Source: Opitutaceae bacterium TAV5
Lineage (GTDB): Bacteria; Verrucomicrobiota; Verrucomicrobiia; Opitutales; Opitutaceae
Direction: 5' to 3'
Length of the DNA: 64,000 nucleotides
NCBI GenBank assembly: GCA_000242935.3
Contig: CP007053.1
Location: forward strand, 5,007,001-5,071,000
The notes under the pieces are model-generated. The model did not search any database. It was not told the DNA's origin and was given only the letters and a program-made list of their open reading frames with translations. Each line of letters opens with the position of its first letter. Within the stretch, counting starts at the first letter, position 1. The translations under genes and the position numbers were made by a program. Below are positions 27,410 through 35,249 of this stretch, piece by piece.

Positions 27410-28333
27410 TTATCCCTCGAATCCGCGTTTCCAGCGCAAGAGGCGGGCCTCGATGCGACGCAGGACGACGTCGATGGTGAAACCGACGACGCCGATAAGG
27501 ACGATCAGCACGAAGAGCTGGTCGCTGTGCAGCAGTTCCTGGGCGCGCATGATGAGGAAACCCAGCCCGCGCCGCGCCCCGAGCATTTCGGCGACGATGA
27601 GGACGGCCCACGAGATGCCCGCGCCGAAACGCAGTCCGACAAAGATAGCCGGCAGGGCGGCCGGCAACACGATGCGGCGCAGGAGGCGCAGGCGTCCGTA
27701 AGCGAAGATGCGGCCGACTTCGATGTATTCGCGAGGGGTGCCGCGGATGCCTTGCAGGGTATTCAGGAACACGGGGAAAAACACGGCCTTGGCGATGAGG
27801 ACGTTTTTCCCGAGGTCACCCGCGCCCATCCACAGAATGATGAGCGGGAGCCACGCAAGGGTGGGCACCTGGCGGATGCCGTTGAGCAGCGGGCCGAGGA
27901 GGTCTTCCACGGTGCGCGAGAGTCCCGTGGCCATGCCGGTCGCGAGGCCGATAATGGCGCCGACGGAAAACCCCTTGAGGACAGTGATGGCGCTGATCCG
28001 GAAATCTCCGAGGAGATTGTCCTTCAGCAGGAGCTTGAGGAAGGCTTCGCCGACGCTGGCGGGCGTGGGCAGGAAGATGCGCTCGACAAGGCCGAATCGC
28101 GTGAGGAGATCCCAGACGATCAGGAGCGCGAGAGGCAAAAGGCTCTGGATGGCGAGGCGACGGATGCGGGGAAGATTCCGGCGAAAACGTTCGACGAACG
28201 GCGTGCGGCTGGTGGCTGCCGAGACGGTGTCGGGTACGGGAAAGGTGGTGGTCCTGTCGCGGGATGCCGTGGGCAACGCGGGGGAAACTGCCACGGGAGA
28301 CGAGGGTGCGGTGGCTTCGGTGGCGGTGCTCAT
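27410..28333 (-). CDS. Nitrate/sulfonate/taurine-type ABC importer permease
   Basis: A 307-residue inner-membrane protein of the SsuC/TauC group. After a 55-residue Ser/Thr/Pro-rich cytosolic N-terminus come about six membrane segments; the ATPase-contact EAA loop is EYIEVGRIFAYGRLRLLRRIVLPAALP, followed by FVGLRFGAGISWAVLIVAE, a typical family stretch. Its ATG overlaps the stop of the binding-protein gene (28,330-28,333). Confidence 0.9.
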   Translation of the reverse strand: MSTATEATAPSSPVAVSPALPTASRDRTTTFPVPDTVSAATSRTPFVERFRRNLPRIRRLAIQSLLPLALLIVWDLLTRFGLVERIFLPTPASVGEAFLKLLLKDNLLGDFRISAITVLKGFSVGAIIGLATGMATGLSRTVEDLLGPLLNGIRQVPTLAWLPLIILWMGAGDLGKNVLIAKAVFFPVFLNTLQGIRGTPREYIEVGRIFAYGRLRLLRRIVLPAALPAIFVGLRFGAGISWAVLIVAEMLGARRGLGFLIMRAQELLHSDQLFVLIVLIGVVGFTIDVVLRRIEARLLRWKRGFEG

Positions 28334-29619
28334 AGCGCAGGGGCGGATCGGGTGTTGCCGGAAGTGGAGACGACGGCGCTCGCTGCCGGAGCCGACGGTG
28401 TGACGCCGTCAGTGCCTGCCACCGCCGACGCGGACGGCGGCTGCCGCGGCTTTCCGCTGGTATCCACAAAATACTCACCGCCTTTGAAGAACCGGCGGTC
28501 GACGAACTCGGAGATCTGCGCTTCGGTGAGAGGCTTGGCGCCGTAGAAATCGTCGCCGTTGGCGATTGCCCATTTGAGGAAGCGCGAAAGCGCGTCGATG
28601 GTCTCCTGCGCATCGGGACGCCCCGGGTCGAGCACGAGGGAGGACTCGTCCTTGATCATGTAGAGCGAAACGGATTTGGGCGTGCGGTAAACCCTGGCCG
28701 CGGCCTCGGCGGTTTCCTCGTAATGGTTGCCATCGACAATCCAGCGGCGCGTGCGGTCGTAGAGGCGCAGGTAGGCTTGGACGACGTCGGGATTCCGGTT
28801 GGCGAAGCGGCGCAGGGTGATGATGAGGGCGCGGCCGCCGCCGGTGACGTACTGGCCGTCAGGTCTGGCGGTGGCGATTTCGCGTACGCGGCCCTCCTCG
28901 TAGAGCCGGCCGATTTCGGGGGTGGCGGCGTGAACGGAAAGGGCTTCGATTTCCCCGGTGAGAAGTGCGAGGATGCTGGGATTGCCCGTGATGTTGACGT
29001 AGTGCACCTCGCCCTTTTTCAGCTCGGTGTCGAGCTGGATGCCCTCGGCGAGGAGCGCCTCGTAGGTGGCGAAGTAGGGGCAGCCGAGCCGGTGCGCCCC
29101 GAGCACTTTCCCCTTGAGGTCGGCGAGCGTGCGCACGGGAGAATCCTTGCGGACGATCGTGGTGGCGCGGCGCGGGTGGCAGTCGCCGCTCGCCCAGACG
29201 ACAACGAAGTCAAAGCCGTTGGCCTTGTGCTGGAGGGAGGGATAGGCCATGCGTTCGGCGATGTGGAGGTCGCCGCGCTGGAAGAGGGCGGCCTCGGCGC
29301 TGCCGGCCACACGGCGGTCGACGATTTCGACCTCGACGTTGAGCGGGTCGAAGGCCTCGCGAAGCCAGCCTTTTTCGTTGGCGATGGTGACCCAGCTGTT
29401 GAGGCCGATTTTGACGACACGCTTTTTCGAGGGAATGGCCGGGGGAAGCGCGGTGGATCTGGTGATGGCGCCGGCGGTGGCCGGGGCAGCGTCTGCTGCG
29501 GCCGCGGGATGCGTACCGGCGGGTTTCGCAGTATCCGATGAAAATGCGCGGAAGAGGAAGACTGCGGCGAGGATGCCCGCCAAGGGCAGGCCCGCTTTGT
29601 ATACAAGGGAACGGTTCAT
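28330..29619 (-). CDS. NMT1/SsuA-type solute-binding protein, membrane-anchored
   Basis: A 429-residue periplasmic-side binding protein of the nitrate/sulfonate/taurine type and first structural gene of the ten-gene operon. An N-terminal hydrophobic stretch (about residues 8-27) probably stays as an anchor, followed by an Ala/Pro/Thr linker. The binding domain begins at VVKIGLNSWVTIANEKGWL and includes DFVVVWASGDCHPRRATTIV and LADLKGKVLGAHRLGCPYF. The C-terminal 35 residues are Ser/Ala-rich and low in complexity. Substrate class (sulfonate, nitrate, pyrimidine precursor or aromatic acid) cannot be read off. The start MNRSLVYKAG begins the anchor. Confidence 0.88.
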   Translation of the reverse strand: MNRSLVYKAGLPLAGILAAVFLFRAFSSDTAKPAGTHPAAAADAAPATAGAITRSTALPPAIPSKKRVVKIGLNSWVTIANEKGWLREAFDPLNVEVEIVDRRVAGSAEAALFQRGDLHIAERMAYPSLQHKANGFDFVVVWASGDCHPRRATTIVRKDSPVRTLADLKGKVLGAHRLGCPYFATYEALLAEGIQLDTELKKGEVHYVNITGNPSILALLTGEIEALSVHAATPEIGRLYEEGRVREIATARPDGQYVTGGGRALIITLRRFANRNPDVVQAYLRLYDRTRRWIVDGNHYEETAEAAARVYRTPKSVSLYMIKDESSLVLDPGRPDAQETIDALSRFLKWAIANGDDFYGAKPLTEAQISEFVDRRFFKGGEYFVDTSGKPRQPPSASAVAGTDGVTPSAPAASAVVSTSGNTRSAPAL

Positions 29620-29980
29620 GTAGGCGTGAGCAAATATATGAAACAAAACAACACACTGTCCGGCATGTGATAACGTGCCGGAGAAAGGCATGCGGAAGCA
29701 TGCGGCTATGATATTCCGTCAGTCGTCTATACGGAATGACATGAAACAGGCATGGCTGGTCGACGGGTACACCGGTTGGTGGTGGACAGGACAAGCCGGT
29801 TGCATCCGGGTTATGTCATGTGGTCCCATAACGCGAAACGGCGTGCCGACACGCGGACAACGGGCGGACGATCACGGGAACGAAAAACCGCCGGTCCTGA
29901 TGATGGTATCGGATGACTGAACCGGAAGGTCAGCCCGGGCTCGGAAAGTTGGTCGTACATTGGAGGAGATGAGTTTCATG
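29620..29980 (-). promoter_or_regulatory. Long leader of the importer/redox operon, distal part
   Basis: About 360 bases between the conserved element and the binding-protein start. Two clear hairpins occur: TCCGGCA (29,659-29,665) with TGCCGGA (29,676-29,682), followed on the minus strand by a T-rich stretch, and ATTCCGT (29,713-29,719) with ACGGAAT (29,731-29,737). The first is terminator-like, so attenuation is possible. A short reading frame with a good ribosome-binding site is listed separately (29,872-29,979). Confidence 0.5.
29872..29979 (-). CDS. Candidate 35-residue leader peptide
   Basis: ATG at 29,979 is preceded by GGAGGAACGC, a strong ribosome-binding site with good spacing, and is followed by 34 more codons and TGA; the peptide starts MKLISSNVRPTFRARADLPV. 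The ribosome-binding site is also the 3' arm of the conserved leader element's closing stem, so folding would hide it. No counterpart peptide starts at the same place in the other element copy (GTG then TAA follows there), which weakens the case. A regulatory upstream frame or chance are both possible. Confidence 0.35.
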   Translation of the reverse strand: MKLISSNVRPTFRARADLPVQSSDTIIRTGGFSFP

Positions 29981-30102
29981 CGTTCCTCCAGATGCCTGGT
30001 CGTGCGCTGGGCGCAGGAGCTGGTGCCCTTCTGCAAAGAAGATCAATTCAGTGTGTTTACCAGGATACAAATAATTATTTTTACCGCTGCAAAGGAAGAA
30101 CG
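29981..30102 (-). promoter_or_regulatory. Conserved structured leader element, copy 2 (upstream of importer/redox operon)
   Basis: Homologue of 8,131-8,256. On the minus strand CGTTCTTCC (30,094-30,102) pairs with GGAGGAACG (29,981-29,989) over nine positions with one G-U; the terminal hairpin is CCAG-GCAT-CTGG (29,988-29,999); an extra hairpin CTTCT-TTGC-AGAAG lies within. The central TGTATCCTGGTAAACA (30,055-30,070) is a weak dyad around the shared GATACAA core. The loop of the terminal hairpin differs from copy 1 while the arms are kept. An RNA switch hiding the ribosome-binding-site-like GGAGG, or a protein-bound promoter region, are the two readings. Confidence 0.6.
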
Positions 30103-30168
30103 GGATTTAATCGGGTCAATAAGCTGACGCACCATCCGGCCGGAAGCGGGTGAAGCCGGGGGAGTCGT

Positions 30169-30480
30169 CTACAAGCCGCCGAGCACGCCGAGGATCATCA
30201 GGATGGCGAGGACGAGGCCGACGGCGATCCAGTACCAGGCGATGCCTCCGATGCGGTAAACGGCGGGGCGATTCCGGCTCGCGGCGCTGCCGTCGGCCTC
30301 GTCGTCGTTTTCCTCCCAGGCGGCATCGGGCAGGTCGAGGCCGTCGTAAAGCGAGCTTTCCCGCCAGCCGGTGCGTTCGTCGGCTCCGCACTCGGGGCAG
30401 GCGAGGGCGTTGCGCGGGATCGTCGCGCCGCACTGGGCGCATTCATCGGGCGGAGGTCGGGAATGGCGGCGAGAAGACAT
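30169..30480 (-). CDS. Zinc-ribbon protein with C-terminal membrane segment
   Basis: A 103-residue protein. Two CxxC knuckles (CAQCGATIPRNALACPEC, about residues 14-31) form a zinc ribbon, followed by an acidic linker and one C-terminal membrane segment (YWIAVGLVLAILMILGVLG). Such tail-anchored zinc-ribbon proteins are common in Verrucomicrobiota and have no assigned role. The downstream leader copy 2 belongs to the next operon, not to this gene. Confidence 0.8.
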   Translation of the reverse strand: MSSRRHSRPPPDECAQCGATIPRNALACPECGADERTGWRESSLYDGLDLPDAAWEENDDEADGSAASRNRPAVYRIGGIAWYWIAVGLVLAILMILGVLGGL

Positions 30481-30484
30481 CGGG

Positions 30485-30598
30485 AAAAAGCTGAAAGGCT
30501 GAAATCTGAAAAGCTGAAACCGGACTTCGGCTGCGTTGCGGGCTGGGTGGTTTGGAATTTCAGCTTTCAGCTTTTCAGTTTTCAGCTTTTTCAGAGAG
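30485..30598. repeat. Inverted repeat built of CTGAAA units
   Basis: The left arm (about 30,486-30,520) and right arm (about 30,553-30,598) consist of runs of AGCTGAAA/CTGAAA units in opposite orientation around a GC-rich centre. They would fold into a long imperfect hairpin between the AI-2E family transporter gene and the zinc-ribbon gene. It could end transcription of the transporter gene. Confidence 0.65.
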
Positions 30599-30603
30599 TC
30601 ACG

Positions 30604-31782
30604 TCAGTCGGCGGCGGGTTGCAGGTACTTGCGTTTGACGAGGCGCCAGGCGGTGACGAAGAACGCCGTCAGCGGGATGGCGAGGACCATGCCGAGAATG
30701 CCGTCGAGCGCGGTGCCCCAGAAAAAGATCGCCACGATGATCACCACCGGGTGCAGGCCGGTGCGGTCCCCCATGATCTTGGGCGTGAGAAACCAGCCCT
30801 CGATCATCTGCACGATACAGAAGACGATGAGGACAAAGACCACGAGTTGCATGCCGCCGCCGTCGGGCTGGAGCAGGGCGAGAGGAAGGGCGACGCTCAG
30901 GCCGAGGATGGTGCCGAGATAGGGTACGATGTTGAGGATGCCGAGCGCCAGGCCGATGAAGAGTCCGAACTTGAGGCCGATGATCGAAAACCCGAGCGCG
31001 AGCAGCGCCCCCATGATCAGCCCGATGACAAGCTGGCCGCGGAAGAACGAGATGACAATGGCGATGAATTCCTCGACGAGAAACACCACGTCGGCACGCA
31101 CGCCGGGCTTGAGAAAGGGGAGCTGCGCATCGAGGCCGCGGGTGGGCTCGCGGCGCGAGAGGAGGAAAAAGAAAAGGTAGATCGGGACGATGGCGAGGTG
31201 GGTGATGAAACCGAAAAAACCGACGACCCCCACGCCGGCGGACTTGAGCGAAGGGACGATGGAATCGACGGAAGGCACCGCGTCGGCCGTCACGGTTTTC
31301 ACGTGCTTCACGAGGTTGTCGATGATCTCCTGGAATTTCGGGTTGGCGACCTTGTCCTGCATCGCGCCCAGCCATTGCGGGGAGTGCGTCTGGATGTACT
31401 CGACCGCCTTGTCCCACAGGGCGGGCAGGGCGGAGAGAAATTCGATGAGCTGTTTGATCACCGGCGGGATGATGACGAGCAGGCATGCCGCCACGAGAAG
31501 GACAAAAACGGCGTAAAGGGTGATGACGGCGAGGGTGCGGCGGAATTTCAGCCTGGCTTCGAGCAGCTCCACGACCGGCCGCAGGATCAGGGCGAGAATG
31601 CCGGCGACGGCCAGCGGCCAGAGGACCGACGAAAAATGCCCGACGAGAAACGACAGGGCAATGAAGACCCCGCCGAGCAACACGATGGAAACGATGAGGG
31701 CGAGGAGCCCGAGCGAGAAGCCGACCATGCGCCGCTGGCCCGGGGTGAGAAGGCGCGGCTCGTTGGATGTGGGTTCGGACAT
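30604..31782 (-). CDS. AI-2E family (PerM/TqsA-like) membrane transporter
   Basis: A 392-residue inner-membrane protein with about seven or eight membrane segments. Paired hydrophobic segments at the N-terminus, a soluble stretch (about residues 130-200) and the late motifs IVPYLGTILGLSVALPLAL, GWFLTPKIMGDRTGLHPVVI and GILGMVLAIPLTAF define the UPF0118/AI-2E family. Substrates in the family range from autoinducer-2 to sodium/proton exchange, so none is assigned. The start MSEPTSNEPRLLTP avoids the arginine-rich shadow upstream. Confidence 0.9.
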   Translation of the reverse strand: MSEPTSNEPRLLTPGQRRMVGFSLGLLALIVSIVLLGGVFIALSFLVGHFSSVLWPLAVAGILALILRPVVELLEARLKFRRTLAVITLYAVFVLLVAACLLVIIPPVIKQLIEFLSALPALWDKAVEYIQTHSPQWLGAMQDKVANPKFQEIIDNLVKHVKTVTADAVPSVDSIVPSLKSAGVGVVGFFGFITHLAIVPIYLFFFLLSRREPTRGLDAQLPFLKPGVRADVVFLVEEFIAIVISFFRGQLVIGLIMGALLALGFSIIGLKFGLFIGLALGILNIVPYLGTILGLSVALPLALLQPDGGGMQLVVFVLIVFCIVQMIEGWFLTPKIMGDRTGLHPVVIIVAIFFWGTALDGILGMVLAIPLTAFFVTAWRLVKRKYLQPAAD

Positions 31783-31919
31783 AGACAGGGGCTGAGGAAA
31801 AGGGATCCGGGCGCGACGGCAAGCCCGGGAGAGGAGGGACTTGACGGGTTTGTCATGATTGGCACTCGACAGCGCGGGCCGCTTGCAGGATGCAGGTCGG
31901 TTCCGCTTCGCCACCACGC

Positions 31920-32654
31920 ATGAACGACACTGCTCTCGCCACCATCGCCATCACCGGGTTTACCGTGGCGTTTTTTCACGCGGTGATCCCGACGCACTGG
32001 CTGCCCTTCGTGCTGGTGTCGCGGGCGCGGAGCTGGTCGATGGCGCGGACGCTCGGGGTGGTCGTGTTTGCGGGGACGGGGCACGTGTTGCTGACCACGC
32101 TGATTGGCGTGGCGATTTCGTGGTTCGGTTACCAGCTCAACCGCCAGGTCGGGCTGCTGTTTCCCTGGCTGGTGGGCGGGTTTCTGTTCGCCGTGGGGCT
32201 CTATTATGCCTGGCGGCAGGCATGCGGCCGGGGGATTTGCCATCACCATCCGCCGGGCGGGCATCACAAGCCGGACAAGGCGTGCGGGCACGAGGAAAAC
32301 GAGAGTCACTGGGAACACGAACTGGAGGAGAGCCCGCTGGCCGAGCCGGAGAAAACGTCGGACCGGGCGGCGGCGTGCGGGCTGTTCGTCATGCTCACGC
32401 TGTCGCCGTGCGAGACGTTTTTGCCGGTCTACATGACGGGGGCGCAGTTCGGCATCCGGGGCTTTGTCGTGCTGAGCATCATCCTGGCCGCCGGAGCGCT
32501 GGGCGGGATGTTGCTCTTCACCTGGCTGACGATGGTCGGGCTGGAGCGGGTCAACCTGCGCCGGTTCGAGCGGATGGAGGCCGGCCTGCTCGCCGGGCTG
32601 TTCATGATCCTCGGCGTGCTCGTCGTGATCGTGGAGCGCACACACGGGCACTGA
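31920..32654 (+). CDS. Membrane protein resembling nickel/cobalt exporters (RcnA-like), His-rich loop
   Basis: A 244-residue protein with about six membrane segments. The first contains HAVIPTHWLPFVLVSRA, like the HxxxPxH motif in RcnA-type and LysE-superfamily metal exporters, and a later segment has TLSPCETFLPVYMTG. A His/Glu-rich cytosolic loop (CHHHPPGGHHK, HEENESHWEHELEE; about residues 105-140) is a likely metal-binding region. Export of a divalent metal is inferred from these features only. The start MNDTALATIAITGF begins the first segment. Confidence 0.65.
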   Translation: MNDTALATIAITGFTVAFFHAVIPTHWLPFVLVSRARSWSMARTLGVVVFAGTGHVLLTTLIGVAISWFGYQLNRQVGLLFPWLVGGFLFAVGLYYAWRQACGRGICHHHPPGGHHKPDKACGHEENESHWEHELEESPLAEPEKTSDRAAACGLFVMLTLSPCETFLPVYMTGAQFGIRGFVVLSIILAAGALGGMLLFTWLTMVGLERVNLRRFERMEAGLLAGLFMILGVLVVIVERTHGH

Positions 32655-32665
32655 CGAGGGGCGGA

Positions 32666-32757
32666 ATTTTCGATTCCCGATTTTCGATCGGGCTTCCCGC
32701 GCCGTTTTCCGGCCGGAGAGGCAGGGGCAGTGGCTTGGTCAATCGAGAATCGAAAAT
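32666..32757. terminator. Inverted repeat between convergent genes
   Basis: ATTTTCGATTCCCGATT (32,666-32,682) and AATCGAGAATCGAAAAT (32,741-32,757) pair with one mismatch. The repeat fills the gap between the RcnA-like gene (plus) and rlmN (minus) and ends within two bases of the rlmN stop. Its role as a two-way terminator is inferred from position; the loop is long (58 bases). Confidence 0.5.
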
Positions 32758-32758
32758 C

Positions 32759-33874
32759 TCAGGCCGTCGCCAGTTCGCGCTCCTTTTCCGTCTTCAGCCG
32801 GAGCTGCCCGCAGGCGGCGTCGATGTCGTGGCCTTTTTCGCGGCGCAGCGTCACCGATATGCGGGCGGCGCGGAGGATGTTGGCGAAACGTTCCTGGCGG
32901 GTGACGCTCGGGCGCTTCCAGGGAAGACCTTCCACCGTGTTGTAGGGAATCAGGTTCACGTGCGCGTGCAGGTCGCGCGCGATGTCGCGCAGTTTTTCGG
33001 CCTGGTCGAGGCTGTCGTTGACCTCCTCGATCAGGATGAACTCCAGCGTGATCATCCGCCCGTGCTTTTCGGAAAACGCTTGGATCGCCGGAATCAGTTT
33101 CGCGAGGGGGAAGGCCTTGTTGACCGGCATGATTTTCTCGCGGACCTCGTCCGTCGCCCCGTGTAGCGAGATGGCCAGCCGGATGCCGAGGGGCTCCTCG
33201 GCGAGTTTGTAGATTTTCGGGACGAGTCCGCTCGTTGAAAGCGTGATGCGGCGCGCGCCGAAACCGAGCCCCCAGTCGGCGTTGACGATGGTGAGCGCGC
33301 GGATGATCGCATCGTAGTTGGCGAGCGGCTCGCCCATGCCCATGACCACGATGTTGTCAAACGACGCCAGCTCCGACCGCGCGCGCGGCGTCAGCGCATC
33401 CTCGCGGTAACACACGTGCAGGAGTTGCGCCACGATCTCGCCCGCGTGCAGATCGCGCTTGAGTCCGGCGAGGCCGGAGGCGCAAAACGCGCAGGCCATC
33501 GCGCAGCCCACCTGGGTCGAGATGCAGATCGTCTTGCGCGAGTGGTCCAGCCCGACGCCTTCCTGCGGGGCGCGGATGATGACCGTCTCGATCAGCGAGC
33601 GGTCACCGAGTTCGAGCAGCAGCTTGTCGGTCACATCGTGCGACTGTTTGCCGAAGACGAGCGAGGCCGGCATCAGCTCGAACGTCCCGGCCAGCCACGC
33701 GCGCAGCGGCTTGGGGAGATTGGTCATCTCGTCCCAGGAACGGGCGCGTTTTTTGTACACCCAGTCGAGAATCTGGCGCGCGCGGAAGCAGGGCTCTCCC
33801 CGCTCGCGCAGGCGGGCGGTGAGCGAGTCGAGCGTCTCGCCGGTCAAAAACGGTCTGGCTGGTGTAAACTTCAT
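32759..33874 (-). CDS. rlmN: Dual-specificity RNA methyltransferase RlmN (23S rRNA A2503/tRNA A37)
   Basis: A radical-SAM methylase of 371 residues. The cluster motif is CAMACAFC (Cys124, Cys128, Cys131), and the C-terminal methyl-carrying cysteine lies in DIDAACGQLR. Other hallmarks are NIVVMGMGEPLANYDA, ITLSTSGLVPKI and LAISLHGATDEVREKIMPVN. Length and start (MKFTPARPFLTGETL) are normal. It is divergent from the LptF/LptG-family permease gene with 63 bases between starts. Confidence 0.95.
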   Translation of the reverse strand: MKFTPARPFLTGETLDSLTARLRERGEPCFRARQILDWVYKKRARSWDEMTNLPKPLRAWLAGTFELMPASLVFGKQSHDVTDKLLLELGDRSLIETVIIRAPQEGVGLDHSRKTICISTQVGCAMACAFCASGLAGLKRDLHAGEIVAQLLHVCYREDALTPRARSELASFDNIVVMGMGEPLANYDAIIRALTIVNADWGLGFGARRITLSTSGLVPKIYKLAEEPLGIRLAISLHGATDEVREKIMPVNKAFPLAKLIPAIQAFSEKHGRMITLEFILIEEVNDSLDQAEKLRDIARDLHAHVNLIPYNTVEGLPWKRPSVTRQERFANILRAARISVTLRREKGHDIDAACGQLRLKTEKERELATA

Positions 33875-33937
33875 GGTTGGCGAACAAGTCGGGTGCGCAC
33901 ACAACAGCACGCCGAACATCCCGAAAACCGCAAGCGT

Positions 33938-35077
33938 GTGAAAATTCTCCAACGACACATCTTTTTCAGCGTCCTGTTTACCTGCAGCATGGCGGTGTTC
34001 CTTTTTGCGTTCATCCTGCTGGTGGGCAACATGCTCAAGGATCTGCTCGGCTACGCGCTGGCGGGCCAGATCACGATCCCGGTGCTGCTGAAGCTCTCCG
34101 CCCTGCTCGTGCCCTACGTGGCCGCCTACGCCCTGCCGCTCGGCATCCTCACCGGCGTGCTCCTCGTGCTCGGGCGGATGTCGGGCAACAGCGAGATCAC
34201 CGCGATGCGCGCCGCTGGCCTCGGTCTCGGTTTTGTGGCCCGTCCGATCCTCCTGCTGGCGGTGGCCGGCGTCGTGATCGAACTCGGCATCAATTATTAT
34301 TACATGCCTGTCGCGCGGACGATCTACGTTGCGACCCGCAACGAGGCGGTGCGCCAGGACCCGCTCAAGGTCATCACGCCGCGCACGTTCATCCGCGATT
34401 TTACCGGCGCGGTGATTTACGTGGACGAAAAGGACGGCGACCGCCTCCGGGACCTGTGGGTCTGGGAGCTCGACAAACAAAACCGCGTGGTCCGCGCCCA
34501 CCACGCGCTCTCCGGCGAGGTGAGCTACAACGAAGCCGACAACAAGCTGGTGCTCTCCGTGCAGAACGGCACGACGGAAATCCGTGACGACGACAATCCC
34601 GAGGATTTCAGCAAGGCCGTAAAAGTGGGCTCGTTCGGCAGCGCGGAATTCGAGTTTTCGCTCGACCACCTGTTTTCGAAATCGGGAGGGAAGGAGAAAC
34701 TTTCATGGATGACGTTTGGCCAGTTGCTGGCGAAGCGGCAGGAACTGGCGGCGGCGGAAAACGCGGAGACGCCGGCGGGGAAAAAACAGCGCATGCGGCT
34801 GGAAATGGCGTTCAACGAAAAGGCGGCGAGTTCGCTGGCCGTGCTGGCCTTCGCGCTGATCGGTGTGCCGCTCGGCATCAAGGTGTCGCGCCGCGAGACG
34901 TCGGCCAACCTCATGGTGGCGATGCTCCTGATTCTCGCCTACTACTTCCTCGCGGGTTTCGCCGGCTGGCTGGAAAATTATCCCGCGCTGCGCCCGGATA
35001 TTCTCGTGTGGCTGCCCCCGCTGGCTTTCGGCGCGGTGGGCGTCTGGCTTTTTTGCCGGATCGGCCGGATGGCATGA
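33938..35077 (+). CDS. LptF/LptG-family lipopolysaccharide export permease
   Basis: A 379-residue inner-membrane subunit of the LPS transporter. Start GTG (33,938) gives KILQRHIFFSVLFTCSMAVF, the usual first amphipathic segment; the ATG inside it would cut the first membrane helix. Membrane segments flank a periplasmic jellyroll (about residues 125-245: DPLKVITPRTFIRDFTGAVIYVDEKDGDRL). The late stretch FNEKAASSLAVLAFALIGVPLG is the family signature. LptF and LptG cannot be told apart here. Confidence 0.88.
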   Translation: MKILQRHIFFSVLFTCSMAVFLFAFILLVGNMLKDLLGYALAGQITIPVLLKLSALLVPYVAAYALPLGILTGVLLVLGRMSGNSEITAMRAAGLGLGFVARPILLLAVAGVVIELGINYYYMPVARTIYVATRNEAVRQDPLKVITPRTFIRDFTGAVIYVDEKDGDRLRDLWVWELDKQNRVVRAHHALSGEVSYNEADNKLVLSVQNGTTEIRDDDNPEDFSKAVKVGSFGSAEFEFSLDHLFSKSGGKEKLSWMTFGQLLAKRQELAAAENAETPAGKKQRMRLEMAFNEKAASSLAVLAFALIGVPLGIKVSRRETSANLMVAMLLILAYYFLAGFAGWLENYPALRPDILVWLPPLAFGAVGVWLFCRIGRMA

Positions 35078-35118
35078 GGAAGGGAGGCTCATATGGGTAA
35101 CGGGACGCAGGGTAAAAA

Positions 35119-35240
35119 CGGAGCGGCGGCATTCCTGCCGCTGCCTCGCCGGAGAGCGTCTTCGAAACACGGGAACATCGCGAGGCCCGAAGTGACCTTG
35201 CGGCGTTCCTGGCAGCAGCGGCAGGAATGCCGCCGCTCCG
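35119..35240. repeat. Perfect 26-base inverted repeat
   Basis: CGGAGCGGCGGCATTCCTGC and six following bases (35,119-35,144) are repeated exactly as reverse complement at 35,215-35,240. The GGCATTCCTGCCG core is itself hairpin-forming, as in REP-type elements, so this may be a paired mobile REP (REPIN-like) unit. The right arm ends 10 bases before the start of the sulfatase-fold gene. Confidence 0.8.
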
Positions 35241-35249
35241 CTGCATGAC

